This document shows, piece by piece, positions 39,705 to 48,457 of a stretch of DNA of 64,000 nt. Below the pieces are notes generated by a model that was not told the DNA's origin, ran no database searches, and worked only from the letters and a program-made list of their open reading frames with translations. Position numbers and translations under genes: made by a program. Origin of the DNA: Ralstonia pickettii (lineage in GTDB: Bacteria; Pseudomonadota; Gammaproteobacteria; Burkholderiales; Burkholderiaceae); the NCBI RefSeq assembly GCF_000607165.1, contig NZ_JFZG01000006.1:248001-312000 (forward strand), in the 5' to 3' direction. The first letter of the stretch is position 1, and every line of letters begins with the position of its first letter.

Positions 39705-40976
39705 ATGCTTTACCAGCTTCATGAATTCCAGCGCGCCCTGCTCAGCCCCATGACGGCTTGGGCCCAAGCGACCGCCAAGACCTTCACCAACCCACTGAGT
39801 CCGCTGTCCCTGATGCCCGGCGCGCAACGCTACGCCGCGGGCTATGAACTGCTATACCGCCTGGGCAAGGAGTACGAGAAGCCGGAATTCGGCATTCGCT
39901 CCGTCAGATCCAACGGCCGCGACATTCCCATCGTCGAGCAGACCATCGTCGAGAAACCGTTCTGCCGCCTGATCCGCTTCAAGCGCTACGCCGACGACGC
40001 CGAGACCATCAAGCTGCTCAAGGATGAGCCGATCGTGCTGGTGTGCGCGCCGCTGTCGGGCCACCACTCCACGCTGCTGCGCGACACCGTGCGCACGTTG
40101 CTGCAGGATCACAAGGTGTACGTGACCGACTGGATCGACGCTCGCATGGTGCCAACCGAAGAAGGTGCCTTCCACCTGTCGGACTACATCAACTACATCC
40201 GCGAGTTCATCAATCACATTGGTGCCGACAAGCTGCACGTGATCTCGGTGTGCCAGCCGACCGTGCCCGTACTGGCCGCCATCTCACTCATGGCCTCGGA
40301 CGGCGAGAAGACGCCGCGCACGATGACCATGATGGGCGGCCCGATCGATGCGCGTAAGAGCCCGACTGCGGTCAACTCGCTGGCGACCAACAAGTCGCAC
40401 AGCTGGTTCGAAAACAACGTGATCTACACGGTGCCGGCCAACTATCCGGGGCACGGCCGCAAGGTTTATCCGGGCTTCCTGCAACACGCCGGCTTCGTGG
40501 CGATGAACCCGGACCGCCACCTGTCATCGCACTACGACTATTACCTGAACCTGATCGAGGGCGACACGGAAGACGCTGAAGCCCACGTGCGCTTCTACGA
40601 CGAGTACAACGCCGTGCTCGACATGGCGGCCGAGTATTACCTCGAAACCATCCGCGACGTGTTCCAGGAATTCCACCTTGCCAACGGCACGTGGGTGGTG
40701 GAAGGCAAGCCGGTGCGCCCGCAGGACATCAAGAGCACCGCGCTTTTCACCATCGAGGGCGAGCTGGACGACATCTCCGGCAGCGGTCAGACCGAAGCCG
40801 CGCATGGCCTGTGCACCGGCATCCCCACCGCGCGCAAGCAGCACCTGACGGCGCCCAAGTGCGGCCACTACGGCATCTTCTCGGGTCGCCGCTGGCGCGA
40901 GCAGGTGTATCCGCAACTGCGTGATTTCATTCGCCGCAACGAAGAGAGCGCTCCGCGCATCAAAGCAGTCGCGTAA
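39705..40976 (+). CDS. phaZ: Intracellular poly(3-hydroxybutyrate) depolymerase
   Basis: Mobilises stored PHB granules. 423 aa. The alpha/beta-hydrolase triad uses Cys instead of Ser: Cys183 in SVCQPTV, Asp355 and His388 in KCGHYG fall at the same residue numbers as described for PhaZ1 of Ralstonia eutropha (Cupriavidus necator). No signal peptide is present, which fits intracellular action. It is monocistronic with its own terminator; a TetR regulator is convergent. The presence of this type implies a PHB-storing host. Confidence 0.94.
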   Translation: MLYQLHEFQRALLSPMTAWAQATAKTFTNPLSPLSLMPGAQRYAAGYELLYRLGKEYEKPEFGIRSVRSNGRDIPIVEQTIVEKPFCRLIRFKRYADDAETIKLLKDEPIVLVCAPLSGHHSTLLRDTVRTLLQDHKVYVTDWIDARMVPTEEGAFHLSDYINYIREFINHIGADKLHVISVCQPTVPVLAAISLMASDGEKTPRTMTMMGGPIDARKSPTAVNSLATNKSHSWFENNVIYTVPANYPGHGRKVYPGFLQHAGFVAMNPDRHLSSHYDYYLNLIEGDTEDAEAHVRFYDEYNAVLDMAAEYYLETIRDVFQEFHLANGTWVVEGKPVRPQDIKSTALFTIEGELDDISGSGQTEAAHGLCTGIPTARKQHLTAPKCGHYGIFSGRRWREQVYPQLRDFIRRNEESAPRIKAVA

Positions 40977-40992
40977 GCCTTAAGCATCCAAG

Positions 40993-41023
40993 AAAAAGCC
41001 TCGCACCCGCGAGGCTTTTTTTT
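40993..41023 (+). terminator. Bidirectional terminator between phaZ and tetR-type gene
   Basis: Stem AAAAAGCCTCGC/GCGAGGCTTTTT with a short loop, then further T residues. The A/T arms on both sides allow it to serve both convergent genes. Confidence 0.92.
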
Positions 41024-41047
41024 GTCACGCGACGATGCTTCAGCCGA

Positions 41048-41743
41048 TCAGTCCTTGGGCCGATCCAGATACGCCAGCAACATCTTGATATGCAGTTGCG
41101 CGAAGGCTTCGTGCTCGTCGGCAGAGGCAATGTCGCGGCCCACGACGGCGCTGATCGTGTAGCGATTGGACAGCACGTAATAACCCAGCGCCGAGATCGT
41201 CAGATACAGGCGCGACACATCGACGTCCTCTCGGAAGATGCCGCTGCGCTGGCCACGCTCGACCACGCCGCGCAGCACATCAATGACCGGATTGACCAGC
41301 TCGACCAGGTGCGGCGACGTCTTCAGATGCCGTGCCTCGTGCAGGTTTTCGCTGTTGAGCAGACGGATGAACTCGGGGTTCTCGTAATAGAAGTCCCAGA
41401 CGAACCGTGCAAGCTGAATGACTGCCTCACGCGGGTCCGACGACTCGATCTGCACCTGCTCTTCCGCCTCTTTGAAGCGGAAATACATGTGTTCGAGCAC
41501 GGTCAGAAAAAGCTTTTCCTTGCTGCCGTAGTAGTAGTACAGCATGCGCTCATTGGTCTCAGCGCGGCGGGCGATGGCGTCGACGCGGGCGCCGGCAAAG
41601 CCGCCCCGCGAAAACTCTTCGATGGCAGCAGCAAGGATACGTCGGCGCGTGCCGGCGGGGTCACGACGCGTGCGGGGTGCGGCGGATTCGCCATGAGCAT
41701 CGACTTCGATGTCGGCGATGGGCGCGGCTGGGTGAGACGGCAT
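41048..41743 (-). CDS. TetR/AcrR-family transcriptional regulator
   Basis: 231-aa repressor-like protein. The N-terminal 30 residues are disordered; the HTH is at about 33-80 (RRRILAAAIEEFSRGGFAGARVDAIARRAETNERMLYYYYGSKEKL is the family pattern, with the recognition helix around RAETNERMLYYYY). The ligand domain is all-helical and unassigned. It is divergent from rsxB; a 7-bp inverted repeat CATGCCC/GGGCATG at 41792-41821 lies in the shared 140-bp gap and might be its operator, but the long spacing makes this weak. Confidence 0.88.
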   Translation of the reverse strand: MPSHPAAPIADIEVDAHGESAAPRTRRDPAGTRRRILAAAIEEFSRGGFAGARVDAIARRAETNERMLYYYYGSKEKLFLTVLEHMYFRFKEAEEQVQIESSDPREAVIQLARFVWDFYYENPEFIRLLNSENLHEARHLKTSPHLVELVNPVIDVLRGVVERGQRSGIFREDVDVSRLYLTISALGYYVLSNRYTISAVVGRDIASADEHEAFAQLHIKMLLAYLDRPKD

Positions 41744-41883
41744 GGCACGTCGGTCCGTTTAGAACGCAGGAATTATGTCATAGGGTTAAGACATGCCCGC
41801 CGTATGCGATGTCAGGGCATGCACGCCTTGCGCGGGGGCCAAATCGGCGATAATGGCAGACTATTCAAACGACAAGTCCCATC

Positions 41884-42714
41884 GTGGTTTCCTTGGTCCC
41901 CGCAGTGGCCGCATCCCTGGCCGACCGGCTCGAAAACCTCCTGCCGCAAACGCAATGCACCAAGTGCGGCTACAACGGCTGCCGCCCCTACGCTGAAGCC
42001 ATGGCCAACGGCGAGGCGCTACCCAACCGCTGCCCACCCGGCGGCGCGGAAGGTGTCCGCCGGCTGTCCGACGCGCTCGGCCGCACAGGTGATCTGTTGC
42101 CGCTGGACCCTTCCAACGGCATCGAGCAGCCTCGTGCCGTCGCCGTCATTGACCCGGAACGCTGTATCGGCTGCACGCTGTGCATTCAAGCGTGCCCGGT
42201 TGACGCCATCGTTGGTGCGCCCAAGGCGATGCACACGGTGCTGGAAGACTGGTGCACCGGTTGCGACCTCTGCGTGCCGCCCTGCCCCGTCGATTGCATC
42301 GACATGATCCCCGTCACCGGCGAACGAACGGGCTGGGACGCCTGGAGCCAGCAGCAAGCCGATGTCGCGCGGGACCGCTACGTCTTCCGCAACGCACGCC
42401 TCAAGCGCGAACAAGCCGAAAACGAAGCGCGCCTTGCCGCCAAGGCCGCGGCCAAACTCGCTGCCGTCAGCGCCGAACAACCGGCTGACGACGCCGAACT
42501 CGCCGCACAGGCCCGCAAGAAGGCGATCATCCAGGCTGCGATTGAACGCGCGCGCCAGAAGCAGGCCGAGATGGCCGCGCGCGGGCAAGGTCCGCGCAAC
42601 GTGACCGACGTGTCGGCGGATGTGCAAGCCCAGATTGACGAGGCCGAAGCGCGCCGCAAACGCATCGCCAGCCAGATCGAACACGGCACCAAACCCGACG
42701 CGGACAAACCCTGA
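41884..42714 (+). CDS. rsxB: RsxB/RnfB-type ferredoxin, soluble
   Basis: 276-aa electron-transfer protein. The N-terminal Fe-S domain has Cys25, Cys28, Cys33 and Cys50; two 4Fe-4S ferredoxin motifs follow ([12 protein letters not shown] and [12 protein letters not shown]). Unlike RnfB of complete Rnf complexes, it lacks an N-terminal membrane helix, and no other rnf genes are nearby. The C-terminal 120 residues are a charged Ala/Glu/Lys helical tail. The start is a GTG at 41884 with a weak ribosome site. It precedes nth by 13 bp, a pairing common in betaproteobacteria, which may mean support of Nth or another Fe-S enzyme; this is inference. Confidence 0.85.
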   Translation: MVSLVPAVAASLADRLENLLPQTQCTKCGYNGCRPYAEAMANGEALPNRCPPGGAEGVRRLSDALGRTGDLLPLDPSNGIEQPRAVAVIDPERCIGCTLCIQACPVDAIVGAPKAMHTVLEDWCTGCDLCVPPCPVDCIDMIPVTGERTGWDAWSQQQADVARDRYVFRNARLKREQAENEARLAAKAAAKLAAVSAEQPADDAELAAQARKKAIIQAAIERARQKQAEMAARGQGPRNVTDVSADVQAQIDEAEARRKRIASQIEHGTKPDADKP

Positions 42715-42727
42715 ACCCTGCCCGACG

Positions 42728-43372
42728 ATGAATCCCGCCAAGCGCCACGCCATCTTCGAGACCCTGCGCGAGAACAACCCGACGCCGACCACCGAGCTGG
42801 AATACACCACGCCGTTCGAGTTGCTGATTGCGGTGCTCCTTTCGGCGCAGGCGACCGACGTTGGCGTGAACAAGGCGACGCGCAAGCTGTTCCCGGTGGC
42901 CAATACGCCCGCCAAGCTGCTGGCGCTGGGCGAGGAAGGCATCACCGAATACATCAAGACCATCGGGCTGTATCGCACCAAGTGCAAGCACATCCTGCAG
43001 ACGTGCCGCATCCTGCTCGACCAATACGGCGGTGAAGTGCCGCGTGACCGCGCCGCGCTGGAAGAACTACCGGGTGTGGGCCGCAAGACGGCCAACGTGG
43101 TGATGAACACGGCTTTCGGCGAACCCACGATTGCCGTGGACACGCACATCTTTCGCGTGGCCAATCGCACCGGGCTGGCACCGGGCAAGAACGTGCTGGA
43201 AGTCGAGCTGAAACTGCTGAAGGTGGTGCCGGAAGCGTTTCGCCAGGACGCGCACCACTGGCTGATCCTGCATGGGCGCTACGTGTGCAAGGCGCGCAAG
43301 CCCGAGTGCTGGCATTGCGCCATCGAGCCACTGTGCGAATTCAGGCCGAAGACACCGGCGCCGAAGGAATAA
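42728..43372 (+). CDS. nth: Endonuclease III
   Basis: DNA glycosylase/AP lyase for oxidised pyrimidines, 214 aa. The helix-hairpin-helix LPGVGRKTANVV carries the catalytic Lys120, and Asp138 follows in AVDTH, the same numbers as in E. coli Nth. The 4Fe-4S cluster ligands are the four Cys of CKARKPECWHCAIEPLC. It begins 13 bp after rsxB and is probably cotranscribed. Confidence 0.96.
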   Translation: MNPAKRHAIFETLRENNPTPTTELEYTTPFELLIAVLLSAQATDVGVNKATRKLFPVANTPAKLLALGEEGITEYIKTIGLYRTKCKHILQTCRILLDQYGGEVPRDRAALEELPGVGRKTANVVMNTAFGEPTIAVDTHIFRVANRTGLAPGKNVLEVELKLLKVVPEAFRQDAHHWLILHGRYVCKARKPECWHCAIEPLCEFRPKTPAPKE

Positions 43373-43411
43373 AAAACGGGGACCGCCGCTGCTGAAGCGA
43401 GTCCCCGTTTT
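43373..43411 (+). terminator. Bidirectional terminator between nth and nitroreductase
   Basis: Stem AAAACGGGGAC/GTCCCCGTTTT with a 17-nt loop; A and T runs on the two sides suit both convergent genes. Confidence 0.75.
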
Positions 43412-43432
43412 CTTTGCGCGACCAGTTGTCGA

Positions 43433-44020
43433 TCAAACGATCTTGCACGCCTCTTCGAACGACAGGCGCGGGTTGCGCGGATGCAGCTTTTCGGCGTCGC
43501 CGTAGCCAATGTTCATGATGAAGTTGACCTTCCACTGGCCATCAGGGAAGAACGTCTCGTTCACCTTGTTGGCATCGAAGCCGGCCATCGGGCCGCAGTC
43601 GAGGCCCAGGGCACGCGCGGCGAGCACCAGATAGCCGCCCTGCAGCGAGCCGTTCATCAGCGCAGCCGCATTGATCTTGGCCTGATCGCCGGCGTACCAG
43701 GAACGCGCATCGGTATGCGGGAACAGCTTGGGCAGTTGCTCGTGGAATTGCGTGTCATACGCAACGATCACGGCCACGGGCGCCTGGCGAGTCTTTTCCT
43801 GATTGCCGGCCGACATGCACGGAATCAGGCGCTCCTTGGCGGCCGCGCTCTTGACGAACACGAAGCGGGCCGGCGTGCTGTTGGCGGCAGTCGGGCCGTA
43901 CTTCACGGTGTCGTACAGCGTGTGCAGAAGTTCGTCGTCGACCGGCTTATCCAGCCATACGTTGTGGGTACGGGCTGCGTGGAACAGTTGGTCCAGCACG
44001 GACGGTTCAAGCATCGGCAT
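43433..44020 (-). CDS. RutE-type nitroreductase / malonic semialdehyde reductase family protein
   Basis: FMN-dependent nitroreductase-fold protein, 195 aa. It matches the E. coli RutE pattern closely: [61 protein letters not shown] and [12 protein letters not shown]. RutE reduces malonic semialdehyde in pyrimidine degradation, but no other rut genes are here, so a more general quinone or enal reductase role is possible. The ATG at 44020 follows GGAG; the frame to 44224 is noncoding in appearance. Confidence 0.87.
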   Translation of the reverse strand: MPMLEPSVLDQLFHAARTHNVWLDKPVDDELLHTLYDTVKYGPTAANSTPARFVFVKSAAAKERLIPCMSAGNQEKTRQAPVAVIVAYDTQFHEQLPKLFPHTDARSWYAGDQAKINAAALMNGSLQGGYLVLAARALGLDCGPMAGFDANKVNETFFPDGQWKVNFIMNIGYGDAEKLHPRNPRLSFEEACKIV

Positions 44021-44162
44021 TGCAAGGTGCTCCGGAAAGAGTTGAGGAGCGCATTGTAATGCGCTGTTTCCGCGCGCGCCGGACACCTGCACGCCCCGGA
44101 TGGACATCCGGCACCCGCCAGGGCACAGATGCTTTAGAAAAAACGGCATGCCTTGTTTGTAT

Positions 44163-44282
44163 TTAATCGCACTTATTGCGACGCGCCATGGCATGGGCAT
44201 GGTGATTTTTACAGCCCATCGCACGCAATGAAAAAGAGCCCTTTACAACGGTTTGCTTACGAACTACTTTTTGGTTCGTCAT
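44163..44282 (-). CDS. Possible 39-aa basic Cys/His peptide
   Basis: A small open frame in an otherwise empty AT-rich stretch. The product is Lys/Arg-rich and carries [15 protein letters not shown], a Cys-x2-His-His-x-His-x7-Cys pattern that could bind a metal. Its codons (many CGT, GTA, AAA, TCT) differ from those of the neighbouring GC-rich genes, as is seen for highly expressed or acquired genes. No strong ribosome-binding site is visible and I recognise no family. It may be real or chance; the compact Cys/His cluster is the only reason to keep it. Confidence 0.3.
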   Translation of the reverse strand: MTNQKVVRKQTVVKGSFSLRAMGCKNHHAHAMARRNKCD

Positions 44283-44624
44283 TGTATTACCCGCAGGGTT
44301 GGACGTATCGGATTCGCGCCTGATTTTAAAACAGGTGCGTGGCCGCATTCATCCCCACGTTTTCGCACAGCCCCTTCCAGGCTTTGCGCAAACCCCTGAG
44401 GGCTTTATCCCAAGGTCGTTTCTTTTTGAAATCCCCTCGGATTTCAGGGGCCTCTTTTGCCCAATAAAAAGCAATTGAATTAATTTCCGCGGACAAGGCG
44501 GGAAATCAGAATATTCGTTTCGCGCCACAGAGAAATGACAAAACGCAAAACGAATATGGAGCCCACTTAAAACTAGACGTTTTAAGTGATGGCGTTCGTC
44601 ACCCTGAAGAAGGCCATTATCGCC
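44283..44624 (+). promoter_or_regulatory. AT-rich structured leader before the S10 peptidase gene
   Basis: 342 bp, clearly AT-richer than its surroundings. It holds two mutually exclusive hairpins, TGAAATCC/GGATTTCA (44427-44446) and CCCCT/AGGGG (44433-44450), then an inverted repeat ATATTCGTTT/AAACGAATAT (44511-44520 and 44548-44557), and finally a perfect 10-bp hairpin CACTTAAAAC/GTTTTAAGTG (44564-44588) ending 36 bp before the chosen start codon. Such stacking suggests a regulated leader or operator region; no known riboswitch class is recognised. Confidence 0.5.
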
Positions 44625-46430
44625 ATGAAAAAATCCAGGTTATCGACCAGTGATTTTGCAGGATTGTCTCGAACCCTTGGTGTATCGTTTGCGGCTGCGG
44701 CGCTGTCAGCCGTGCTGCTGGCGGGCTGCGGCGGCGGCGACTCGTCCGCCACGGCCAACCCCAGCGGCGTTGCCGCCAACGCCGGCAACGCAACCACCCA
44801 GCCGGTGACGGCCGCCGTGCCGCCCGACCAGCCTTACGTCGACCCGAACGTCTACGGCACCGGGCCCAACGACGCCCTGGCTGCCGACCCGGGTGAGAGC
44901 GCAGCCATCACCCACCATACAGTCACAATCGGTGGCAAGAGCATCGCCTACACGGCCACCGCCGGCCACCTGACGACCATCGACCCGGTTACGTCGCAAT
45001 CCAACGCGACGATGTTCTACGTGGCGTACACGCAGGACAACCCGGACCCCTCGAAACCGCGTCCGGTGACGTTCTTCTATAACGGCGGCCCTGGTTCGTC
45101 GTCGGTGTTCCTGCTGCTCGGCTCGTTCGGGCCTAAGCGCCTGCAGTCGTCGTTCCCGAACTTCACGCCGCCGGCGCCGTACAAACTGCCCGACAACCCG
45201 GACAGCCTGCTCGACCGCTCCGACCTCGTGTTCATCAACCCGGTCGGCACTGGTTATTCAGCCGCCATTGCACCGGCCAAGAACAAAGACTTCTGGGGCA
45301 CCGACCAGGACGCGCATTCCATCGACCGCTTCATCCAGCGCTACCTGACCAAGAACTCGCGCTGGAATTCGCCCAAGTTCCTGTACGGTGAGTCGTATGG
45401 CACGGCGCGCAGTGCGGTGCTGTCGTGGGTGCTCCATGAAGACGGTATCGAACTGAACGGGATCACGCTGCAATCGTCGATTCTCGACTACGCGAATGCG
45501 CTCTCGGCCGTCGGCACCTTCCCGACACTCGCCGCAGATGCCTTCTACTGGAAGAAGACGACACTCAACCCGGCACCGACCGATCTCGACAGCTACATGG
45601 TCCAGGCCCGCAACTACGCCGACAACACGCTCGCACCGCTGGCGCAAGCGCCGAGCGCCGCGGATGGCGGCTTCGTCAACGTGCGTCTGAACCTGAACCT
45701 GGCGACGGCGCAGACGATGGGCTCGTACATCGGCACCGATCCGGTCTCGCTGATCCAGACGTTCGGCAATCCGGCGGCGCTCGGCAACGTACCGTCGCAG
45801 AACAACAACCCGCCGTACACGTTCTTCCTGACGCTCAACCCAGGCATCCAGATCGGCCAGTATGACGGCCGCGCCAATTACACGGGCCAGGGCATCGCGC
45901 CGTTCATCCTGCCGAACTCGGGCAGCAACGATCCGTCGATCTCGAACATCGGTGGCGCGTATACGGTGCTGTGGAACAGCTACCTGAACACCCAGCTCAA
46001 GTACACGTCGACCTCGTCGTTCGTGGACCTGAACGACGCCGTGTTCAACAACTGGGACTTCAGCCACATCGACCCGACGGGCGCCAACAAGGGCGGTGGC
46101 AACACGCTGTACACCGCCGGCGACCTCGCCTCGACGATGAGCCTGAATCCCGACCTGAAGGTGCTGCAGGCCAGCGGCTATTTCGACGCCGTCACGCCGT
46201 TCCACCAGACCGAGCTGACGCTGGCGCAAATGCCGCTCGACCCGACGCTCAAGGCGAAGAACCTGACGATCAAGAACTACCCGTCGGGCCACATGATCTA
46301 TCTGAACGATGCGTCGCGCACCGCGCTCAAGGGTGACCTCGCTTCGTTCTACGATGGCGTGATGGCCGATCGTCCGGCCCTGATGCGGGTGCAGAGCCTG
46401 CAACGCCTGCCGGCCGGGCAGAAGAAGTAA
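44625..46430 (+). CDS. Lipoprotein S10-family serine carboxypeptidase
   Basis: 601-aa predicted lipoprotein. The signal peptide MKKSRLSTSD...LSAVLLAGC has a lipobox with Cys35. The S10 fold is recognised by FYNGGPGSSS (oxyanion region, 151-160), the nucleophile Ser257 in GESYGTARS, the Asp in SGYFDAVTPF and the His in YPSGHMIY. It therefore cleaves C-terminal residues of peptides at the cell envelope. A start at 44589 (GTG-ATG pair) is possible, but the Lys-Lys-Arg signal start at 44625 with GAAGAAGG upstream is more convincing. Monocistronic, followed by a strong terminator. Confidence 0.9.
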   Translation: MKKSRLSTSDFAGLSRTLGVSFAAAALSAVLLAGCGGGDSSATANPSGVAANAGNATTQPVTAAVPPDQPYVDPNVYGTGPNDALAADPGESAAITHHTVTIGGKSIAYTATAGHLTTIDPVTSQSNATMFYVAYTQDNPDPSKPRPVTFFYNGGPGSSSVFLLLGSFGPKRLQSSFPNFTPPAPYKLPDNPDSLLDRSDLVFINPVGTGYSAAIAPAKNKDFWGTDQDAHSIDRFIQRYLTKNSRWNSPKFLYGESYGTARSAVLSWVLHEDGIELNGITLQSSILDYANALSAVGTFPTLAADAFYWKKTTLNPAPTDLDSYMVQARNYADNTLAPLAQAPSAADGGFVNVRLNLNLATAQTMGSYIGTDPVSLIQTFGNPAALGNVPSQNNNPPYTFFLTLNPGIQIGQYDGRANYTGQGIAPFILPNSGSNDPSISNIGGAYTVLWNSYLNTQLKYTSTSSFVDLNDAVFNNWDFSHIDPTGANKGGGNTLYTAGDLASTMSLNPDLKVLQASGYFDAVTPFHQTELTLAQMPLDPTLKAKNLTIKNYPSGHMIYLNDASRTALKGDLASFYDGVMADRPALMRVQSLQRLPAGQKK

Positions 46431-46449
46431 TCGCCTCAAGGCAGAAAGC

Positions 46450-46480
46450 AAAACCGCCCAGTTCACACTGGGCGGTTTTT
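46450..46480 (+). terminator. Bidirectional terminator between S10 peptidase and DMT transporter
   Basis: Twelve-bp stem AAAACCGCCCAG/CTGGGCGGTTTT with a 6-nt loop and trailing T. It lies between two convergent genes. Confidence 0.92.
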
Positions 46481-46501
46481 CTTTGGAGTGAGGATCCGGC
46501 T

Positions 46502-47437
46502 TCAGGCCATGTCATCCACGCTGTGGCCGGCAGGTTTCGCGTCTGCACGCGTGAGCCAGAGCACGCCCGCCAGGATCAATGCGCCGCCCGCCATCTGCAT
46601 GGGCGCGATCGATTCGCCGAGCAGCAATGCCGCCAGCAGCACCGTCACCACCGGCTCCAGCGTGGACAGCATCGACGCCTGCGCCGCTCCCAGCTTCTGC
46701 AAGCCGGCAAAGAACGTCAGGATCGCCACCACCGTCGACAAGCCCGCAATGGCCAGTGCCGCCGCCCAGCCACCCAACGTGCCGGGCAGGTGCGCAGGCG
46801 CGCCGGCCAGCGCCATGCTCGTGTAGACGACGGCCGCAGCGGTACAGATGACGGTCGTACACGCCAGAGGATCCAGCCCGCGCGTGACACGTGCACCGAC
46901 CGTGATGTAGATCGAGTAGATCACCGCGGAAGCCACACCCAGCGCAATACCGAGCAGGCTACCGCCCGAGAGGCCCGCGCCGCCCACCGTCAGCCCCGCC
47001 CCGACCGAGCACAGCCCCAGCGCGATGATCGCCGTGGCGGTCAGCCGCTCGCGCAGGAAAATCGCCGCCAGCACCGTCACGAACATCGGATACAGATACA
47101 GCAGCAGCGCCACCAGGCTGGCCGGCGCGTAGTTCAATGCCGTGAAAAACGCGAACGACTGCCCCGCGTAGCCGATGCCGCCCATTGCCGCCAGCCCCGC
47201 CACGCGCGACCACGGCGGTATGCCGATGCGACGAACGCGCATCACCACCATCAGCGCCGCCGCCGCGATCACGAAGCGCACGATCAGCAGACCGACCACA
47301 TTGGCACCACTCGCATAGGCGTAGTGCGTGAAGATGGCCATCGCGCCGAATGAAGCGGCGGACAGGGCGATCAGCAGCACGCCGAGGAGCTTGTCGGCGG
47401 CGCGCGCGGCGAGGGAGGAATCGGTCGGTTGTCTCAT
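46502..47437 (-). CDS. EamA-family (DMT superfamily) exporter
   Basis: 311-aa integral membrane protein with two EamA repeats and about ten transmembrane helices, the fold of RhtA/YdcZ-type metabolite exporters. Characteristic segments are SFGAMAIFTHYAYASGAN at the start, PASLVALLLYLYPMFVTVLAAIFLRERLT at the end of repeat one, and STLEPVVTVLLAALLLGESI in repeat two. The ATG at 47437 is preferred over the upstream extension. Substrate unknown. Confidence 0.88.
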   Translation of the reverse strand: MRQPTDSSLAARAADKLLGVLLIALSAASFGAMAIFTHYAYASGANVVGLLIVRFVIAAAALMVVMRVRRIGIPPWSRVAGLAAMGGIGYAGQSFAFFTALNYAPASLVALLLYLYPMFVTVLAAIFLRERLTATAIIALGLCSVGAGLTVGGAGLSGGSLLGIALGVASAVIYSIYITVGARVTRGLDPLACTTVICTAAAVVYTSMALAGAPAHLPGTLGGWAAALAIAGLSTVVAILTFFAGLQKLGAAQASMLSTLEPVVTVLLAALLLGESIAPMQMAGGALILAGVLWLTRADAKPAGHSVDDMA

Positions 47438-47553
47438 GGCGTGCGGCGTTTTTGTTTGGGGTCGCCGTCTGCGGGTGCGGGGCGCCATTGTAGCGTCGGC
47501 GTCTCGCCAAGCTGCCGGCGGGCATCCAGGCGCGCCGGTACAATGGCGAAATC

Positions 47554-47988
47554 ATGTTCAATCCCTCCCGCGACGAAGTCCGTCAATTCTTCTGCGGCGC
47601 GTGGCGCAAGCACCGCCAGGCAGAAATCCTCACGCCGCTCGAAGCCATGGCGCTCGACTGGATGCTGCAGCATCCCGAATACCACGACACCCTGGAAGCC
47701 GGCGACGAAGCGCTCGCCCGCGACTACACGCCGGAAAGCGGCCAGAGCAACCCGTTCCTCCACCTGTCGATGCACCTGTCGATCAGCGAGCAGGTATCGG
47801 TGGATCAGCCACGCGGTATTCGCGCCGCTTATGAAGCCCTGGCCCAGCGGCTCGACTCGCCTCACGAGGCACAGCATCAGGTGATGGAATGCCTGGGCCA
47901 GATGCTGTGGACGGCGCAGCGCACCGGCCTGCCTCCCGACGGCGAGGCCTATATCGAATGCGTGCGCAAACGCGCCACTGCCCGCTGA
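47554..47988 (+). CDS. DUF1841 family protein
   Basis: 144-aa protein of the DUF1841 family, conserved across beta- and gammaproteobacteria but uncharacterised. Family pattern: MFNPSRDEVRQFFCGAWRKH, HPEYH, NPFLHLSMHLSISEQVSVDQP, and HEAQHQVMECLGQMLW. Predicted soluble and mostly helical, with many His residues in the core motif that might bind metal. Divergent from the DMT exporter, and upstream of a terminator shared with the cytochrome genes. Confidence 0.88.
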   Translation: MFNPSRDEVRQFFCGAWRKHRQAEILTPLEAMALDWMLQHPEYHDTLEAGDEALARDYTPESGQSNPFLHLSMHLSISEQVSVDQPRGIRAAYEALAQRLDSPHEAQHQVMECLGQMLWTAQRTGLPPDGEAYIECVRKRATAR

Positions 47989-48002
47989 ATCCGACGCCAT
48001 AA

Positions 48003-48028
48003 AAAAACCGCTCCGAAGAGCGGTTTTT
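48003..48028 (+). terminator. Bidirectional terminator between DUF1841 gene and cytochrome c genes
   Basis: Stem AAAAACCGCTC/GAGCGGTTTTT with a CGAA tetraloop. It sits between convergent genes and has A/T runs on both sides. Confidence 0.92.
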
Positions 48029-48047
48029 CTTTACCGGCGATGCCGCA

Positions 48048-48446
48048 TTACTTCTTGAGCACCAGCGAACCCGGCAGCGATTCGATGTACGCAGCAATGT
48101 CCTTCAGCTCGGCCTGCGTGAACGGACGTGGCTTGCCATCGGCGCCGATGGTCGCGGGGTTGCTGTTGACCTGGCCTGCCATGATGGCGTTGCTGCGGCC
48201 CACCAGCGGGTTGTTGCTAGTCTGATAGGCCAGCAATGCGTGATAGATGTAGTCGCCGTGCTGGCCGGCGAGCTTCGGATAGTCCGGCGAAATCGGAGCG
48301 TTCAGGCCAGCACCATGGCAGGCCACGCAGGCGCCCTTCTCCACCAGCTGCTTGCCCTTTTCAATATCGGCAGCCTGTGCCGACACGGCCGCGGCCAGCA
48401 TCAGCGCGCCCAGATTGAACGAGATTGCGAGCGAGATCTTCTTCAT
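48048..48446 (-). CDS. Small periplasmic cytochrome c (class I)
   Basis: 132-aa c-type cytochrome with a cleavable signal peptide (KKISLAISFNLGALMLAAAVSAQAA). One haem-binding site, Cys40-Val-Ala-Cys43-His44, and a likely distal Met89 in SNAIMAG. The start at 48446 is chosen because GAGGAAG precedes it. It follows the second cytochrome gene by 11 bp, so both are cotranscribed. Probably a cytochrome c4/c5-like electron carrier to an oxidase; its partner is not visible here. Confidence 0.9.
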   Translation of the reverse strand: MKKISLAISFNLGALMLAAAVSAQAADIEKGKQLVEKGACVACHGAGLNAPISPDYPKLAGQHGDYIYHALLAYQTSNNPLVGRSNAIMAGQVNSNPATIGADGKPRPFTQAELKDIAAYIESLPGSLVLKK

Positions 48447-48457
48447 GTTCTTCCTCG

